A stretch of 13,293 bases of DNA, taken from assembly GCA_001872265.1 (NCBI GenBank), contig MNWE01000037.1, positions 1-13,293 on the forward strand, written 5' to 3'. Each line of letters begins with the position of its first letter. Within the stretch, counting starts at the first letter, position 1. Shown here one piece after another: positions 1 to 7,600 of this stretch. A program made the position numbers and the translations under genes. Under the pieces are notes generated by a model, which was not told the DNA's origin, made no database searches, and was given only the letters and a program-made list of their open reading frames with translations. Origin of the DNA: Parcubacteria group bacterium CG1_02_39_15 (GTDB lineage Bacteria > Patescibacteriota > Minisyncoccia > Minisyncoccales > Paceibacteraceae).

Positions 1-1732
1 TCACCCCTCCAATAGCCATTATATTGCCCTCTATTGGGAAACCTACCACTGAATATCCATCGCTGAGGGTCAGGTATAGTTCCTGGGGCATTGTTAGTTG
101 GAAAGTTTTCCCATCGCCAGCTTCGGGTTTTATGTCTACCGAAACAATCACCTTTTTGGTAGCTAAAGAAGGAATTTCAAAAAGTGGCGGAATTACAGCT
201 TTGCCTGCTTCGTAAGCGGGAGGATTTGAAACGCTGGTAAAACCATCGACACTGGCAGTTTGACTAAAGTAAGCAGCTCCCAACAAAGTGCCATCGCTAA
301 GTCGCCAATAAATGTTGCCAAAATCATTAGGTTGAGCCTTGCCCTCTAACTTTACCGATATTTTTTCGACTGAAATAGTTTTTTCGGTTAGATTGGTAAG
401 GGTAAATTTTAAAGCAGAAAAATCGTTGGTGCCAGCTTTCACCGTAGAAGATTCCGGATTGTCTGAAGATAGCGCAACTGAAAGATAGCCGGTAGAAGAA
501 ATAACAACAGGATTGCCCAAAGCCAAACCTGCAGCATAGACAGCAGCTCCAGAGGCTATTCCGATTGCCTCGATATCTGCTCCGCCGTTAATTTGCATAT
601 AAAGCTGGGGGGCTGAGGTTCCAATAGGAATATCTGCCTTGACGGTCAGAGCATCACTGGTAGATTTTTGCAAAACCCAATTTAAACCAGTGAAAACGGC
701 ACAACCATTAACTAAAGCAGCTTGGGTTGAACTGATTTGGCTATTGCCAAAATAAAGTTTTAAGTTGGAAACATCCGAGGACCAGGCAGAAGAACTTTTT
801 CCATCTTCTTTCCTAAATACGCACACTTTCAAAGAATCAATTTTGATGTTTTCTTCGTGATTAACAGTAAATTTTGCTTTTAAAAATTCAACGCTGCGAG
901 CGCCAACAAAAACAGTTTTAGTCGCTGGAGAATCTTCGGCTAAAGAAACGGAAAGGTTTCCTTCTTTAACGCAGGCTCCATTTTTACAGCTGTTAAAACC
1001 TAAGGCGTCACAATAGTAATCCATATAAATACAGCTTTGCGTATTTTGCCAGGAAGCAGCGCAGTAATACTCTCTTAAAGCAGTATTGTTCAAACAAGTA
1101 TCCTGATAAGCTCCTTTAGCATCGGTGCAAGTCCCCTTGACTGTTAATCTTTTTTGAAAATCTTTATTGTTATTTCCAAACCAATCGGTGTCGCTGCAAG
1201 TTGTCGCAACTACTTTTTCTTCCGTTTTTTCTGAAGTCGTTGCCGGAGATGTCGTTGGAGCTATTGTTGGAGTTGTCACCTTTGGAGTGGTTACTTTGGC
1301 AGTAGTAGCTACTTTCTCTTCGCAAACATCTATCCAACGGTCTTGTCCGTACTTAACTCCCACATCAAGAGCGCAATAGCCGGTGGTGCAGTGAGTATTA
1401 CTGTCACAATCGCCTTGGCCAGCTTTACATTTGCAGTCGGTGGCGCAATAATGCCAATCCCACAAGGGCAAGGCGTGGCAATCAGCTACAACCTCCTCTT
1501 CAACTGCCGTCTCCTCGCCAGAAAAGGCGCTTAACTGCAGCTGAATTTGCCCAATCCTTTCTTGAAGTATAAGAATTTGTTCCTGCAAAAGCAGGACTTC
1601 TTCTTTAAGCTGGGCTGTTAACTCTTGCATCTCTGCAGCCACCTCTGCCTTAGAAGTAGGAACGCCCAAATTAAAGAGAAAGCTAAAAAAAGCTAAAAAT
1701 AAAATTAGGAAAAGGGGTTTTGAGTGCCTCAT
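1..1732 (-). CDS. Secreted Cys-rich, multi-module surface protein (3' end outside window)
   Basis: Reading leftward from the ATG at 1732 there are 577 codons with no stop before the window edge, so the C terminus is missing. Residues 1-29 form a signal peptide: basic MRHSK, a long hydrophobic core rich in Leu and Phe, then a small-residue end near TSKA. Residues 33-70 are a Gln/Glu/Leu heptad-like coiled coil. A first Cys cluster (C85, C96, C100, C102, C109, C115, C120, C137) is followed by a Thr/Pro/Ala linker (141-176). A second Cys module (C179 to C254) contains the EYYC and KGTCTD patterns often seen in secreted proteins of CPR bacteria and some archaea. Two related beta-rich modules follow, starting near residues 259 (NLSVSLAEDSP) and 416 (YLSVALSSDNP). 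Likely exported, perhaps cell-surface. No enzyme motif is seen. The SD is weak. It lies downstream of gyrB behind its own putative promoter. Function unknown. Confidence 0.85.
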   Translation of the reverse strand, partial: MRHSKPLFLILFLAFFSFLFNLGVPTSKAEVAAEMQELTAQLKEEVLLLQEQILILQERIGQIQLQLSAFSGEETAVEEEVVADCHALPLWDWHYCATDCKCKAGQGDCDSNTHCTTGYCALDVGVKYGQDRWIDVCEEKVATTAKVTTPKVTTPTIAPTTSPATTSEKTEEKVVATTCSDTDWFGNNNKDFQKRLTVKGTCTDAKGAYQDTCLNNTALREYYCAASWQNTQSCIYMDYYCDALGFNSCKNGACVKEGNLSVSLAEDSPATKTVFVGARSVEFLKAKFTVNHEENIKIDSLKVCVFRKEDGKSSSAWSSDVSNLKLYFGNSQISSTQAALVNGCAVFTGLNWVLQKSTSDALTVKADIPIGTSAPQLYMQINGGADIEAIGIASGAAVYAAGLALGNPVVISSTGYLSVALSSDNPESSTVKAGTNDFSALKFTLTNLTEKTISVEKISVKLEGKAQPNDFGNIYWRLSDGTLLGAAYFSQTASVDGFTSVSNPPAYEAGKAVIPPLFEIPSLATKKVIVSVDIKPEAGDGKTFQLTMPQELYLTLSDGYSVVGFPIEGNIMAIGGV

Positions 1733-1763
1733 GTTTTTGTTTTGGTTAATTTTAAACCGAGCT

Positions 1764-1859
1764 TAGTCGATGAAGCTGTTGCTTCATCTCCAGGCTTCGC
1801 TGGCGCTCGCCTAGTCGATGAAGCTGTTGCTTCATCTCCAGGCTTCGCTGGCGCTCGCC
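1764..1859. repeat. Two perfect 48-bp tandem repeats, each with a hairpin
   Basis: Units 1764-1811 and 1812-1859 are identical and directly adjacent, and a four-base start of a third copy follows at 1860-1863. Each unit holds a perfect 8-bp inverted repeat, GATGAAGC-TGTT-GCTTCATC (1769-1788 in the first copy), followed by a G+C-rich segment that starts and ends with complementary AGGC/GCCT. The unit is 48 bp, a multiple of three. It lies between the putative promoter at 1866-1871 and the secreted-protein ATG, so it would be transcribed as 5' UTR. Its G+C content is clearly higher than the flanking DNA. Confidence 0.9.
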
Positions 1860-1865
1860 TAGTTA

Positions 1866-1871
1866 ATTATA
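1866..1871 (-). promoter_or_regulatory. Putative -10 box for the secreted-protein gene
   Basis: The minus strand reads TATAAT here, about 134 bases upstream of the ATG at 1732. A possible but poor -35 (TTGGAC) lies 18 bases further upstream, inside the gyrB-end relic. The position would place the 48-bp tandem repeats in the leader. A perfect -10 in A+T-rich DNA can arise by chance. Confidence 0.35.
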
Positions 1872-1883
1872 AACAATTTCTAG

Positions 1884-1935
1884 TTAGATGTCCAAGTTTT
1901 TATATATCCAGGTTTTTGACTGCCTTGGCGTGCAC
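1884..1935 (-). pseudogene. Two relic copies of a GyrB carboxy terminus
   Basis: Downstream of the real gyrB stop, the minus strand encodes V-H-A-K-A-V-K-N-L-D-I-stop at 1935-1900. The true gyrB end is T-H-A-K-K-V-K-N-L-D-I-stop at 2009-1974. Most differences between the two are third-position synonymous changes (CAT/CAC, AAT/AAC, CTA/CTG, GAC/GAT), so the copy diverged as coding sequence. A third K-N-L-D-I-stop, with yet other codons, lies at 1901-1884 and overlaps the second stop by two bases. Upstream of the second copy the reading frame is closed by a TGA, so only the tail remains. Probably remnants of other gyrB/parE genes left by recombination or by an element that integrated at the gyrB 3' end. 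Confidence 0.6.
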
Positions 1936-1958
1936 TCAAAGAGCTAAAGCTTTTTTCG

Positions 1959-2007
1959 ACATGCCAAAACTATTTATATGTCTAGATTTTTGACTTTTTT
2001 GGCATGT
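1959..2007. repeat. 11-bp perfect inverted repeat across the gyrB stop codon
   Basis: ACATGCCAAAA at 1959-1969 is the exact reverse complement of TTTTGGCATGT at 1997-2007, with 27 bp between. The right arm lies inside the HAKK codons of gyrB and the left arm lies beyond its stop. On the gyrB transcript this could fold as a hairpin. It is not followed by a U run, so it is not a convincing intrinsic terminator. Confidence 0.6.
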
Positions 2008-5000
2008 GTTTGGATAAATTTCTTTCGCGGCAGCACTTCTAACCCCATTAAGGTATCAAATATTTTATCGGCTTCTCTGGCATCTTCAATGTCAACCCGA
2101 AGCAAAACTCTGTTTTCTGGATTCATGGTGGTTGTCCACAGCTCTCCAGGATTCATCTCGCCCAAACCTTTATATCGCTGAATGCTCAAGCCAATAGTTT
2201 TTTTCATCGCCTTCAAAAGGCCGGCTTTTTGGTCTTCGGCATAAGCATATTTTATTTCTTTACCAGCTTGAATTTTATAAAGAGGCGGCTGGGCAATATA
2301 AAGATGGCCAGCCTCAATAATTGGCTTGAAATAACGATAAAATAAGGTCAAAAGCAAAGTTCTAATGTGAGAACCGTCGACATCGGCATCAGTCATAATA
2401 ATAATTCGGTGGTATCTTAACCTGTTTAAGTCGAAATCTTCAGCAACAGCTGTGCCCATAGCAATAATTAAAGATTTAATTTCTTTTGAAGATAAAATTT
2501 TATCTAATCGCGCTCTCTCAACATTTAAAATCTTTCCCCGCAAAGGTAAAATTGCCTGAAATTTTCTGTCTCGAGCTCCTTTTGCACTGCCTCCGGCACT
2601 CTCACCCTCAACTATATAAAGCTCTGATTCTTCAGGTTTTTTTGAGCTGCAATCGGCTAATTTCCCGGGCAGAGCCAACCCCTCCAAAATTCCTTTTCTT
2701 AAAACGGTTTCTTTAGCGACCCTGGCTGCTTTTCTTGCTTTCTGAGATAAGGCGCATTTTTCAATAATTGCCCTGGCATCATTTGGATTTCTTTCCAGAA
2801 AATCAGCTAATGTTTCAGAAACCACTGCTTCCACCGCTGCTTTAGCTTCAGGGTTGCCCAGCTTGGCCTTGGTTTGCCCTTCAAATTGAGGCTCTCTAAT
2901 TTTTACCGAAACCACGCCGGTCAATCCTTCTCTAACGTCTTCACCGCCTAAATTTTCTTCGTTTTCTTTGAGAAGGCCGTTCTTTCTGGCGTAGTCATTA
3001 AAAGTTCTGGTTACAGCAGTACGAAAACCAGTTAAGTGCGTGCCTCCTTCTCCAGTATGGATGTTGTTAGCAAAACCTTCTTCAAAGCACTCGTATTCTT
3101 CGGTATATTGAAGAGCAGCTTCCACTACAATGTCATCTTTTTCGCCAATTCCATAAAAAATATTTGGATGACGAGGAGTCACTCCCCGGATTAAATATTT
3201 GACATAAGAAGCCAGCCCTCCCTCAAAGCAAAAAGCATAGGATTTTGTTGGTTTTTCTCTAAGGTCTTGCACCGTGATTTTAACCCCCTTAGTCAAATAT
3301 GCCTGCTGGCGAAGGTGGTTTAAAATCCTCTTGAAATCAAATTTAGTTTCTTTAAAAATTTCTGGGTCTGGCTCAAAGGTAACAACGGTGCCGGTGTATT
3401 TACAATTACCAATTTTTTTAACCTTTGACTTTGCCTTGCCGCGAATATATTCTTGATAAAACCTTTGGCCGTTGCGACAAACTTCGACACCCATCCAAGA
3501 AGACAAAGCACAAACCACCGAAACTCCCACGCCGTGCAGCCCGCCAGCCACTTGATAAGACTTTCCACCAAATTTGGCTCCGGCGTGCAAGGTGGTCATT
3601 ACCGTCTCTAAAGCCGATTTTTTGGTTTGGGGGTGTTTTTCAACCGGAATCCCTCTGCCGTCATCTGCGGTTTTAACTTTGTTGCCAGGCTGGAGCACAA
3701 CCTCAATGCTCTTGGCATAACCTGCCATTGCTTCGTCGAGCGAATTATGAGCGCAAATAGGCGAAAACCCTGCGACAAAATTCTCTCCATTTGGAACCGA
3801 GATATCATATACCCAAGGATGCTTATATTTTATTTTTTCAATTTTTCTAACCCTTAATATGCCTAAATCTGAGTTTAAAAAATTAAGAGTTCCCGACTTT
3901 AAGATCAGCTTTTCTTTTTCTAATAAGGCCAATACTTTGTTTTGAGAAATTCCTAACTGTCCGTTATTTCTTTGATTAAAAGTTGGTTGATCGAAACATT
4001 TTTCAATTACGTCATCGAAAGGAAGATAATTAAAGTAAGAAGAATTGGTATTCCAATAAAAATCTAAGGCATAAGAAATTTCTTGAGATTTAATTTCTCT
4101 CCTTTTCTTTTTTCCTTTATAATTTATATCAATAAATCTCTTATCTCTGCTTTGTTTCCTTTCTCCGTAAGAATAGGTTTTATTCAAAGAAGAAAGAAGA
4201 TAAGAGAGTGTGGTAATGAAATCTTTATTTTTAGCTGTGGCGTTAAACTTCCCTCGCTCTGTCTCTGCCGGAACGGTATTTTTAATTAAATGATGGGTCC
4301 AAATTTTTGTCGGATACCCGTCGCCGGCCAAATATCCGATTAAATATCTCTCTCTTAATTTCCGGCCCAAATTAAATATAAAGTCCGGAACTTTTTTATT
4401 TGAACTATTCTCGCCGATTTTTATAATTTCTTTAAAAATTAAAGCTATCAGATAAGAATCAATAGCAACCGTTCTGGCTGTCTCGTGAGCATAACGGGGT
4501 TTCACATCAACTCCGAATACTTGTTCAATAGAAGAGCAAGTATAGCCAATTAAATCTTTTTCATTCTCTCCAAAACTAAATACTACACGATTGGGAATTC
4601 CTTTATTTTTTACAATTGAACCTTCAGCAGAGAAAATGCCCAGAAGTTCAGCAAACTGATGGTTAATTTTAAGCCTCGATTTTAAACGGATTTTTTCATT
4701 CCATCTCGTCCCAATTAAAATCTGCCCTTTAAACTTTTCAATATCTTTTTGCCCAAGTTGTCTTAGTAAATTAAATGGGAGATAACCCCAACGTCTGTAA
4801 TCGTAAAAAATATTAGCCGAGTGCTGCACATGGGTTTTATTGGCTTTTTCTTTAAGAACCGATTTAAGTTTTTGATAAATATCTTTGGTTAATAAGTCTT
4901 TAACATTGTATAAATGTAAACTTTTGGTCTTTTGGGCTGGCAATTTTAGAAGTTTATCAATTAAATCAATTTCCCCGATTGACTCTGCGTCTTCTGGCCA

Positions 5001-5552
5001 GATTTTTGGAACAACTACCGGAGTTCCAATTCGAAGTTCCGAACCTTTTATTGGTAGAATTTGACCATCTTTTAAAGTAAATAAAGAATGGTAAGGAGTT
5101 ATTTCAATTTCTCGATTGTTCTGAAGGATAATTTTTGATATTTCACTATTTACTTTGTGGCGAATCAAGGAAAAAACCGGCTGGAATTTCAACTTCAAAT
5201 CTTGAGAATCAAAGGATAACGTTTCCATCTCAAAATTATCGCGCAAAATTTCAGCTTCGCCCTCGGTTGATTTATTGATTAAACCGGTATTTTTCTTAAA
5301 AAGCCCGTCTATTATTCCCCCAATCTTGCCGATTTGAATTTCGCCTCGGTTTCTAATTATTAATGGGGTCTGATAGCTTACCGAATTATCAACGCACTCC
5401 CAAATCAAGTGATGTAATCCCTCGGGACCGGTGGAGCCAATGTACATTCCCGGCCTTTTTCTAACCGGTTCCAGCCCCTCAAGAACATAAATGTCCTTTG
5501 CTTCGTAATTTGATTCCTTTTTTCTGTTTTTTGTTGCTGATCTTTTGGCCAT
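1974..5552 (-). CDS. gyrB: DNA gyrase subunit B (GyrB/ParE family) with in-frame intein
   Basis: GyrB is the ATPase subunit of type IIA topoisomerase, working with GyrA to supercoil DNA in the cytoplasm. The 1192-residue ORF is GyrB interrupted by an intein at residues 57-603; the spliced exteins give about 645 residues, the usual length for GyrB without the Gram-negative insertion. Extein landmarks: GLEPVRKRPGMYIGS (26-40), catalytic E52 and Mg-binding N56, DDGRGIP (630-636), GGLHGVG (670-676), QTKAKLGN with ATP-contacting K895, TOPRIM EGESAGG (E982) and DADVDG (D1055, D1057), then QRYKGLGEMNP and the terminal KNLDI. The ATG at 5552 lies 11 bp after the pheT stop with no recognisable SD, so translation is probably leaderless-like or coupled. 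It is last in a pheS-pheT-gyrB unit. No gyrA is in the window, so ParE cannot be fully excluded. Confidence 0.96.
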   Translation of the reverse strand: MAKRSATKNRKKESNYEAKDIYVLEGLEPVRKRPGMYIGSTGPEGLHHLIWECVDNSVSYQTPLIIRNRGEIQIGKIGGIIDGLFKKNTGLINKSTEGEAEILRDNFEMETLSFDSQDLKLKFQPVFSLIRHKVNSEISKIILQNNREIEITPYHSLFTLKDGQILPIKGSELRIGTPVVVPKIWPEDAESIGEIDLIDKLLKLPAQKTKSLHLYNVKDLLTKDIYQKLKSVLKEKANKTHVQHSANIFYDYRRWGYLPFNLLRQLGQKDIEKFKGQILIGTRWNEKIRLKSRLKINHQFAELLGIFSAEGSIVKNKGIPNRVVFSFGENEKDLIGYTCSSIEQVFGVDVKPRYAHETARTVAIDSYLIALIFKEIIKIGENSSNKKVPDFIFNLGRKLRERYLIGYLAGDGYPTKIWTHHLIKNTVPAETERGKFNATAKNKDFITTLSYLLSSLNKTYSYGERKQSRDKRFIDINYKGKKKRREIKSQEISYALDFYWNTNSSYFNYLPFDDVIEKCFDQPTFNQRNNGQLGISQNKVLALLEKEKLILKSGTLNFLNSDLGILRVRKIEKIKYKHPWVYDISVPNGENFVAGFSPICAHNSLDEAMAGYAKSIEVVLQPGNKVKTADDGRGIPVEKHPQTKKSALETVMTTLHAGAKFGGKSYQVAGGLHGVGVSVVCALSSWMGVEVCRNGQRFYQEYIRGKAKSKVKKIGNCKYTGTVVTFEPDPEIFKETKFDFKRILNHLRQQAYLTKGVKITVQDLREKPTKSYAFCFEGGLASYVKYLIRGVTPRHPNIFYGIGEKDDIVVEAALQYTEEYECFEEGFANNIHTGEGGTHLTGFRTAVTRTFNDYARKNGLLKENEENLGGEDVREGLTGVVSVKIREPQFEGQTKAKLGNPEAKAAVEAVVSETLADFLERNPNDARAIIEKCALSQKARKAARVAKETVLRKGILEGLALPGKLADCSSKKPEESELYIVEGESAGGSAKGARDRKFQAILPLRGKILNVERARLDKILSSKEIKSLIIAMGTAVAEDFDLNRLRYHRIIIMTDADVDGSHIRTLLLTLFYRYFKPIIEAGHLYIAQPPLYKIQAGKEIKYAYAEDQKAGLLKAMKKTIGLSIQRYKGLGEMNPGELWTTTMNPENRVLLRVDIEDAREADKIFDTLMGLEVLPRKKFIQTHAKKVKNLDI
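3744..5384 (-). mobile_element. Full-length GyrB intein with LAGLIDADG homing endonuclease
   Basis: Residues 57-603 of the gyrB ORF (547 aa) break the conserved sequence VDNS-LDEAMAG. The intein starts with Ser (SVSYQTPLII, block A) and has the block B TxxH (T152, H155). It holds two LAGLIDADG-type helices, LLGIFSAEG (303-311) and YLIGYLAGDGY (403-413), with acidic residues E310 and D411. Block F is VYDISVPNGENFVAG (581-595) and block G ends ICAHN, followed by +1 Ser604. The penultimate His602, terminal Asn603 and Ser nucleophiles are all present, so splicing should be competent. Endonuclease activity is also plausible because both acidic positions are kept. The octamer CGAATTAT (plus strand) occurs at both borders (3741-3748 and 5382-5389). 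The intein is visibly more A+T-rich than the exteins. Confidence 0.95.
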
Positions 5553-5563
5553 CGAAGAATATT

Positions 5564-7600
5564 TTATTTTCTAACTTCCCACTCTGGATTTTGTTCCAGA
5601 GTTTTAACTATTTTATTTTGAATCTCGTCAACCTCTTGTGAAGCAAGAGTTCTATTCTCTGCTTGATAAATAATATGGAAGGCTAAATTCTTTTTTCCTT
5701 CGGGCAGCTCCTCACCTTCGTAAACATCAAAGAGGTCAACATCCCGAATTAGTTTTCCGCCAGCCACTTCAATTTTATTCAACACCTCCTCTACTTTAGT
5801 TCCTCGCGGCACTAAAACTGCCAGGTCTCTGACAGCCGCCGGATATTTGGAAATGGGTTGGTAAATTGTTTCTTCTGAACAAAGCTTTTGTAATTTCTCA
5901 AAATCAATATCAAAAACAACTACCCGGTTGTCAATTTTAAAGTGGTCAATAATTTTAGGAGAAATCTCTCCCAAAAAGCCGATCTCTTCGTGGTCAACTT
6001 TAATTTCGGCGCATTTTTTAGGATGCCACATAGAAATTTTTGAGTCTTCGGGTGTGGACTGATAAGAGTCGTACCAAACATTGCTGATGCCTAATTTTTG
6101 AAGCAATAAATCAACCATTCCTTTCAGTTGATAAAATTCATCACCAAGAATTGCAGCGGTTAATTGCTTCGCCTCCTCCACATTTTTTGTTTTTCTAAAT
6201 ATTTTGCCCAATTCAAAAATTTTAATTTCGTCGGTATATCGCTGATTTCTTTGAATATTGTTGAGTAAATTGAGAATCAAACTCGGCCTAAGATATCTTT
6301 GTTCGGTTGACATCGGATTTTCCAATTCTATAACCGCCGACTTATGCTGATTTGACTGATAAATGGCGATTTGCTCTTCGCTAACGTATGAATAATTATA
6401 AACTTCGGTAAATCCTGCTTCTTTTAAAATGTTCTTAGTCAATTCTTCCCAGAAGACGCTAAAATTCTTTTTTGGCGGTATCAAAGAAACCGTCGGGAAG
6501 ACAGCCCTGATATTCTGGTAGCCGTAGATTCTTCCAACTTCTTCAATTAAATCTTCGGGTATAGTAAGGTCCAGCCTAAATGTGGGGACCTCTATTGTTA
6601 GAATATTGAATTTAGAATTTAGAATCTTGAATTCTAAACTTTTAAGGATCTCTATCACTTCTCTTTTGGGAATTTTAATGCCCAACAATCTTTCGGTATA
6701 ATCTAAATCTAATTTAATTCTTTTGGGCAAAACTTTGTTTGGATAGGCATCGATTAAACCTTTAGCTACTTTCCCCTTAGCCAATTTTTGAATTAAGAAA
6801 GCAGCCCGATTAATGGCAAATTCGGTTAGATTAGGATCGATGCCGTGTTCAAAACGCCAAGAAGCGTCGGTTTTTAAATTAATTTTCCTAGAGCCTTTAC
6901 GAATAATCCTAGGATTAAAGCTGGCTGACTCTAAAACAACGACCTTGGTTTTTTTGTCTATCTCAGGCAATTTTCCTCCTTTTATTCCGGCAATAGCTAC
7001 AGGAGATCTGGCATCGGCAATAACTAAAATATCCTCATCTAAGTCGTATTTTTCTTCATCTAAAGTGACTATCTTTTCGTTATGTTTGGCAAATCTGACA
7101 ATAATCTTGTTCCCGGCAAGCTTTCCGCTGTCGAAAGCGTGTAGGGGCTGACCAGTCTCCAGCATTACGTAATTAGCAATATCAACAACATTGTTGATTG
7201 ACCTTAAACCGCAGGATTTTAATCTTGCCTTCAACCATTTTGGCGAAGGAGCAACTTTAACATCGGTAACTACCTTAGCCGTATATCGCGGACAAGCGTC
7301 TTTATCTCTGACCTCAACTGAAACAAAATCTCTCGTCTGGAATTTGCCTGCCCCGTTAGAAACCGAAGGTTTTCTAATGGGAGAATTTGTGAGTGCCGCG
7401 CACTCCCTTGCTATCCCCAAATGCGAAAAACAGTCTGGCGCCCGGTTTGGCAAAACATCAATATCTAAAAGCCAATCCCCTCCTACTCTTTTTACCTCTT
7501 CCACTTCAAAAGCGCAAAGTTCCAAAAGCTCAGCCAGTTTCTCTGGCGCAGGCAGCCTTTTTCTAAAAAAAGATTGTAGCCAATTATATGAAAAAACCAT
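5564..7600 (-). CDS. pheT: Phenylalanyl-tRNA synthetase beta subunit, short form
   Basis: PheT is the structural, editing and tRNA-binding chain of the alpha2beta2 enzyme that charges tRNA-Phe. At 678 residues it is about 117 shorter than E. coli PheT (795). The start MVFSYNWLQSFF is the usual B1 beginning, but the sequence moves from FEVEEVKRVG (31-40) directly to LLDIDVLPNRAPDC (44-57), so the EMAP/OB-like B2 domain is absent. The editing B3/B4 region (about 100-280), the B5 DNA-binding-like domain with VPTFRLDLTIPEDLIEEVGRIYGY (338-361), the catalytic-like core and the C-terminal FDX-ACB anticodon domain (YPAAVRDLAVLVP to the end) are present. The ATG overlaps the pheS stop by one base (TAATG), which implies translational coupling. 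Residues 323-334 are encoded by an A+T-rich quasi-repeat, listed separately. Confidence 0.97.
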   Translation of the reverse strand: MVFSYNWLQSFFRKRLPAPEKLAELLELCAFEVEEVKRVGGDWLLDIDVLPNRAPDCFSHLGIARECAALTNSPIRKPSVSNGAGKFQTRDFVSVEVRDKDACPRYTAKVVTDVKVAPSPKWLKARLKSCGLRSINNVVDIANYVMLETGQPLHAFDSGKLAGNKIIVRFAKHNEKIVTLDEEKYDLDEDILVIADARSPVAIAGIKGGKLPEIDKKTKVVVLESASFNPRIIRKGSRKINLKTDASWRFEHGIDPNLTEFAINRAAFLIQKLAKGKVAKGLIDAYPNKVLPKRIKLDLDYTERLLGIKIPKREVIEILKSLEFKILNSKFNILTIEVPTFRLDLTIPEDLIEEVGRIYGYQNIRAVFPTVSLIPPKKNFSVFWEELTKNILKEAGFTEVYNYSYVSEEQIAIYQSNQHKSAVIELENPMSTEQRYLRPSLILNLLNNIQRNQRYTDEIKIFELGKIFRKTKNVEEAKQLTAAILGDEFYQLKGMVDLLLQKLGISNVWYDSYQSTPEDSKISMWHPKKCAEIKVDHEEIGFLGEISPKIIDHFKIDNRVVVFDIDFEKLQKLCSEETIYQPISKYPAAVRDLAVLVPRGTKVEEVLNKIEVAGGKLIRDVDLFDVYEGEELPEGKKNLAFHIIYQAENRTLASQEVDEIQNKIVKTLEQNPEWEVRK
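6599..6634 (-). repeat. A+T-rich ATTCTAAATTC quasi-repeat inside pheT
   Basis: The DNA encoding EFKILNSKFNIL (PheT residues 323-334) is built from repeated ATTC/TAAATTC words and their reverse complements (GAATTC, AGATTCTAAATTCTAAATTC). Such strings recur in CPR genomes, both between genes and within them. It sits in the B5 domain between LKSL and TIEVP, in a stretch where family members vary. The total length there looks normal, so it may have replaced native sequence instead of adding to it. Confidence 0.5.

Noticed and set aside
1764..1859. CRISPR array
   Set aside because: The two units are directly adjacent with no spacers and no cas genes are present.
1936..1958. gyrB intrinsic terminator at AAAAAAGCTTTAGCTCTTT
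   Set aside because: The stem has a mismatch and is followed by TGAGTG instead of a T run on the minus strand.
1724..1993. Plus-strand ORF across the 48-bp repeats (VDEAVASSPGFAGAR twice)
   Set aside because: It is produced by the tandem repeat itself, has no SD, and runs against all genes in the window.
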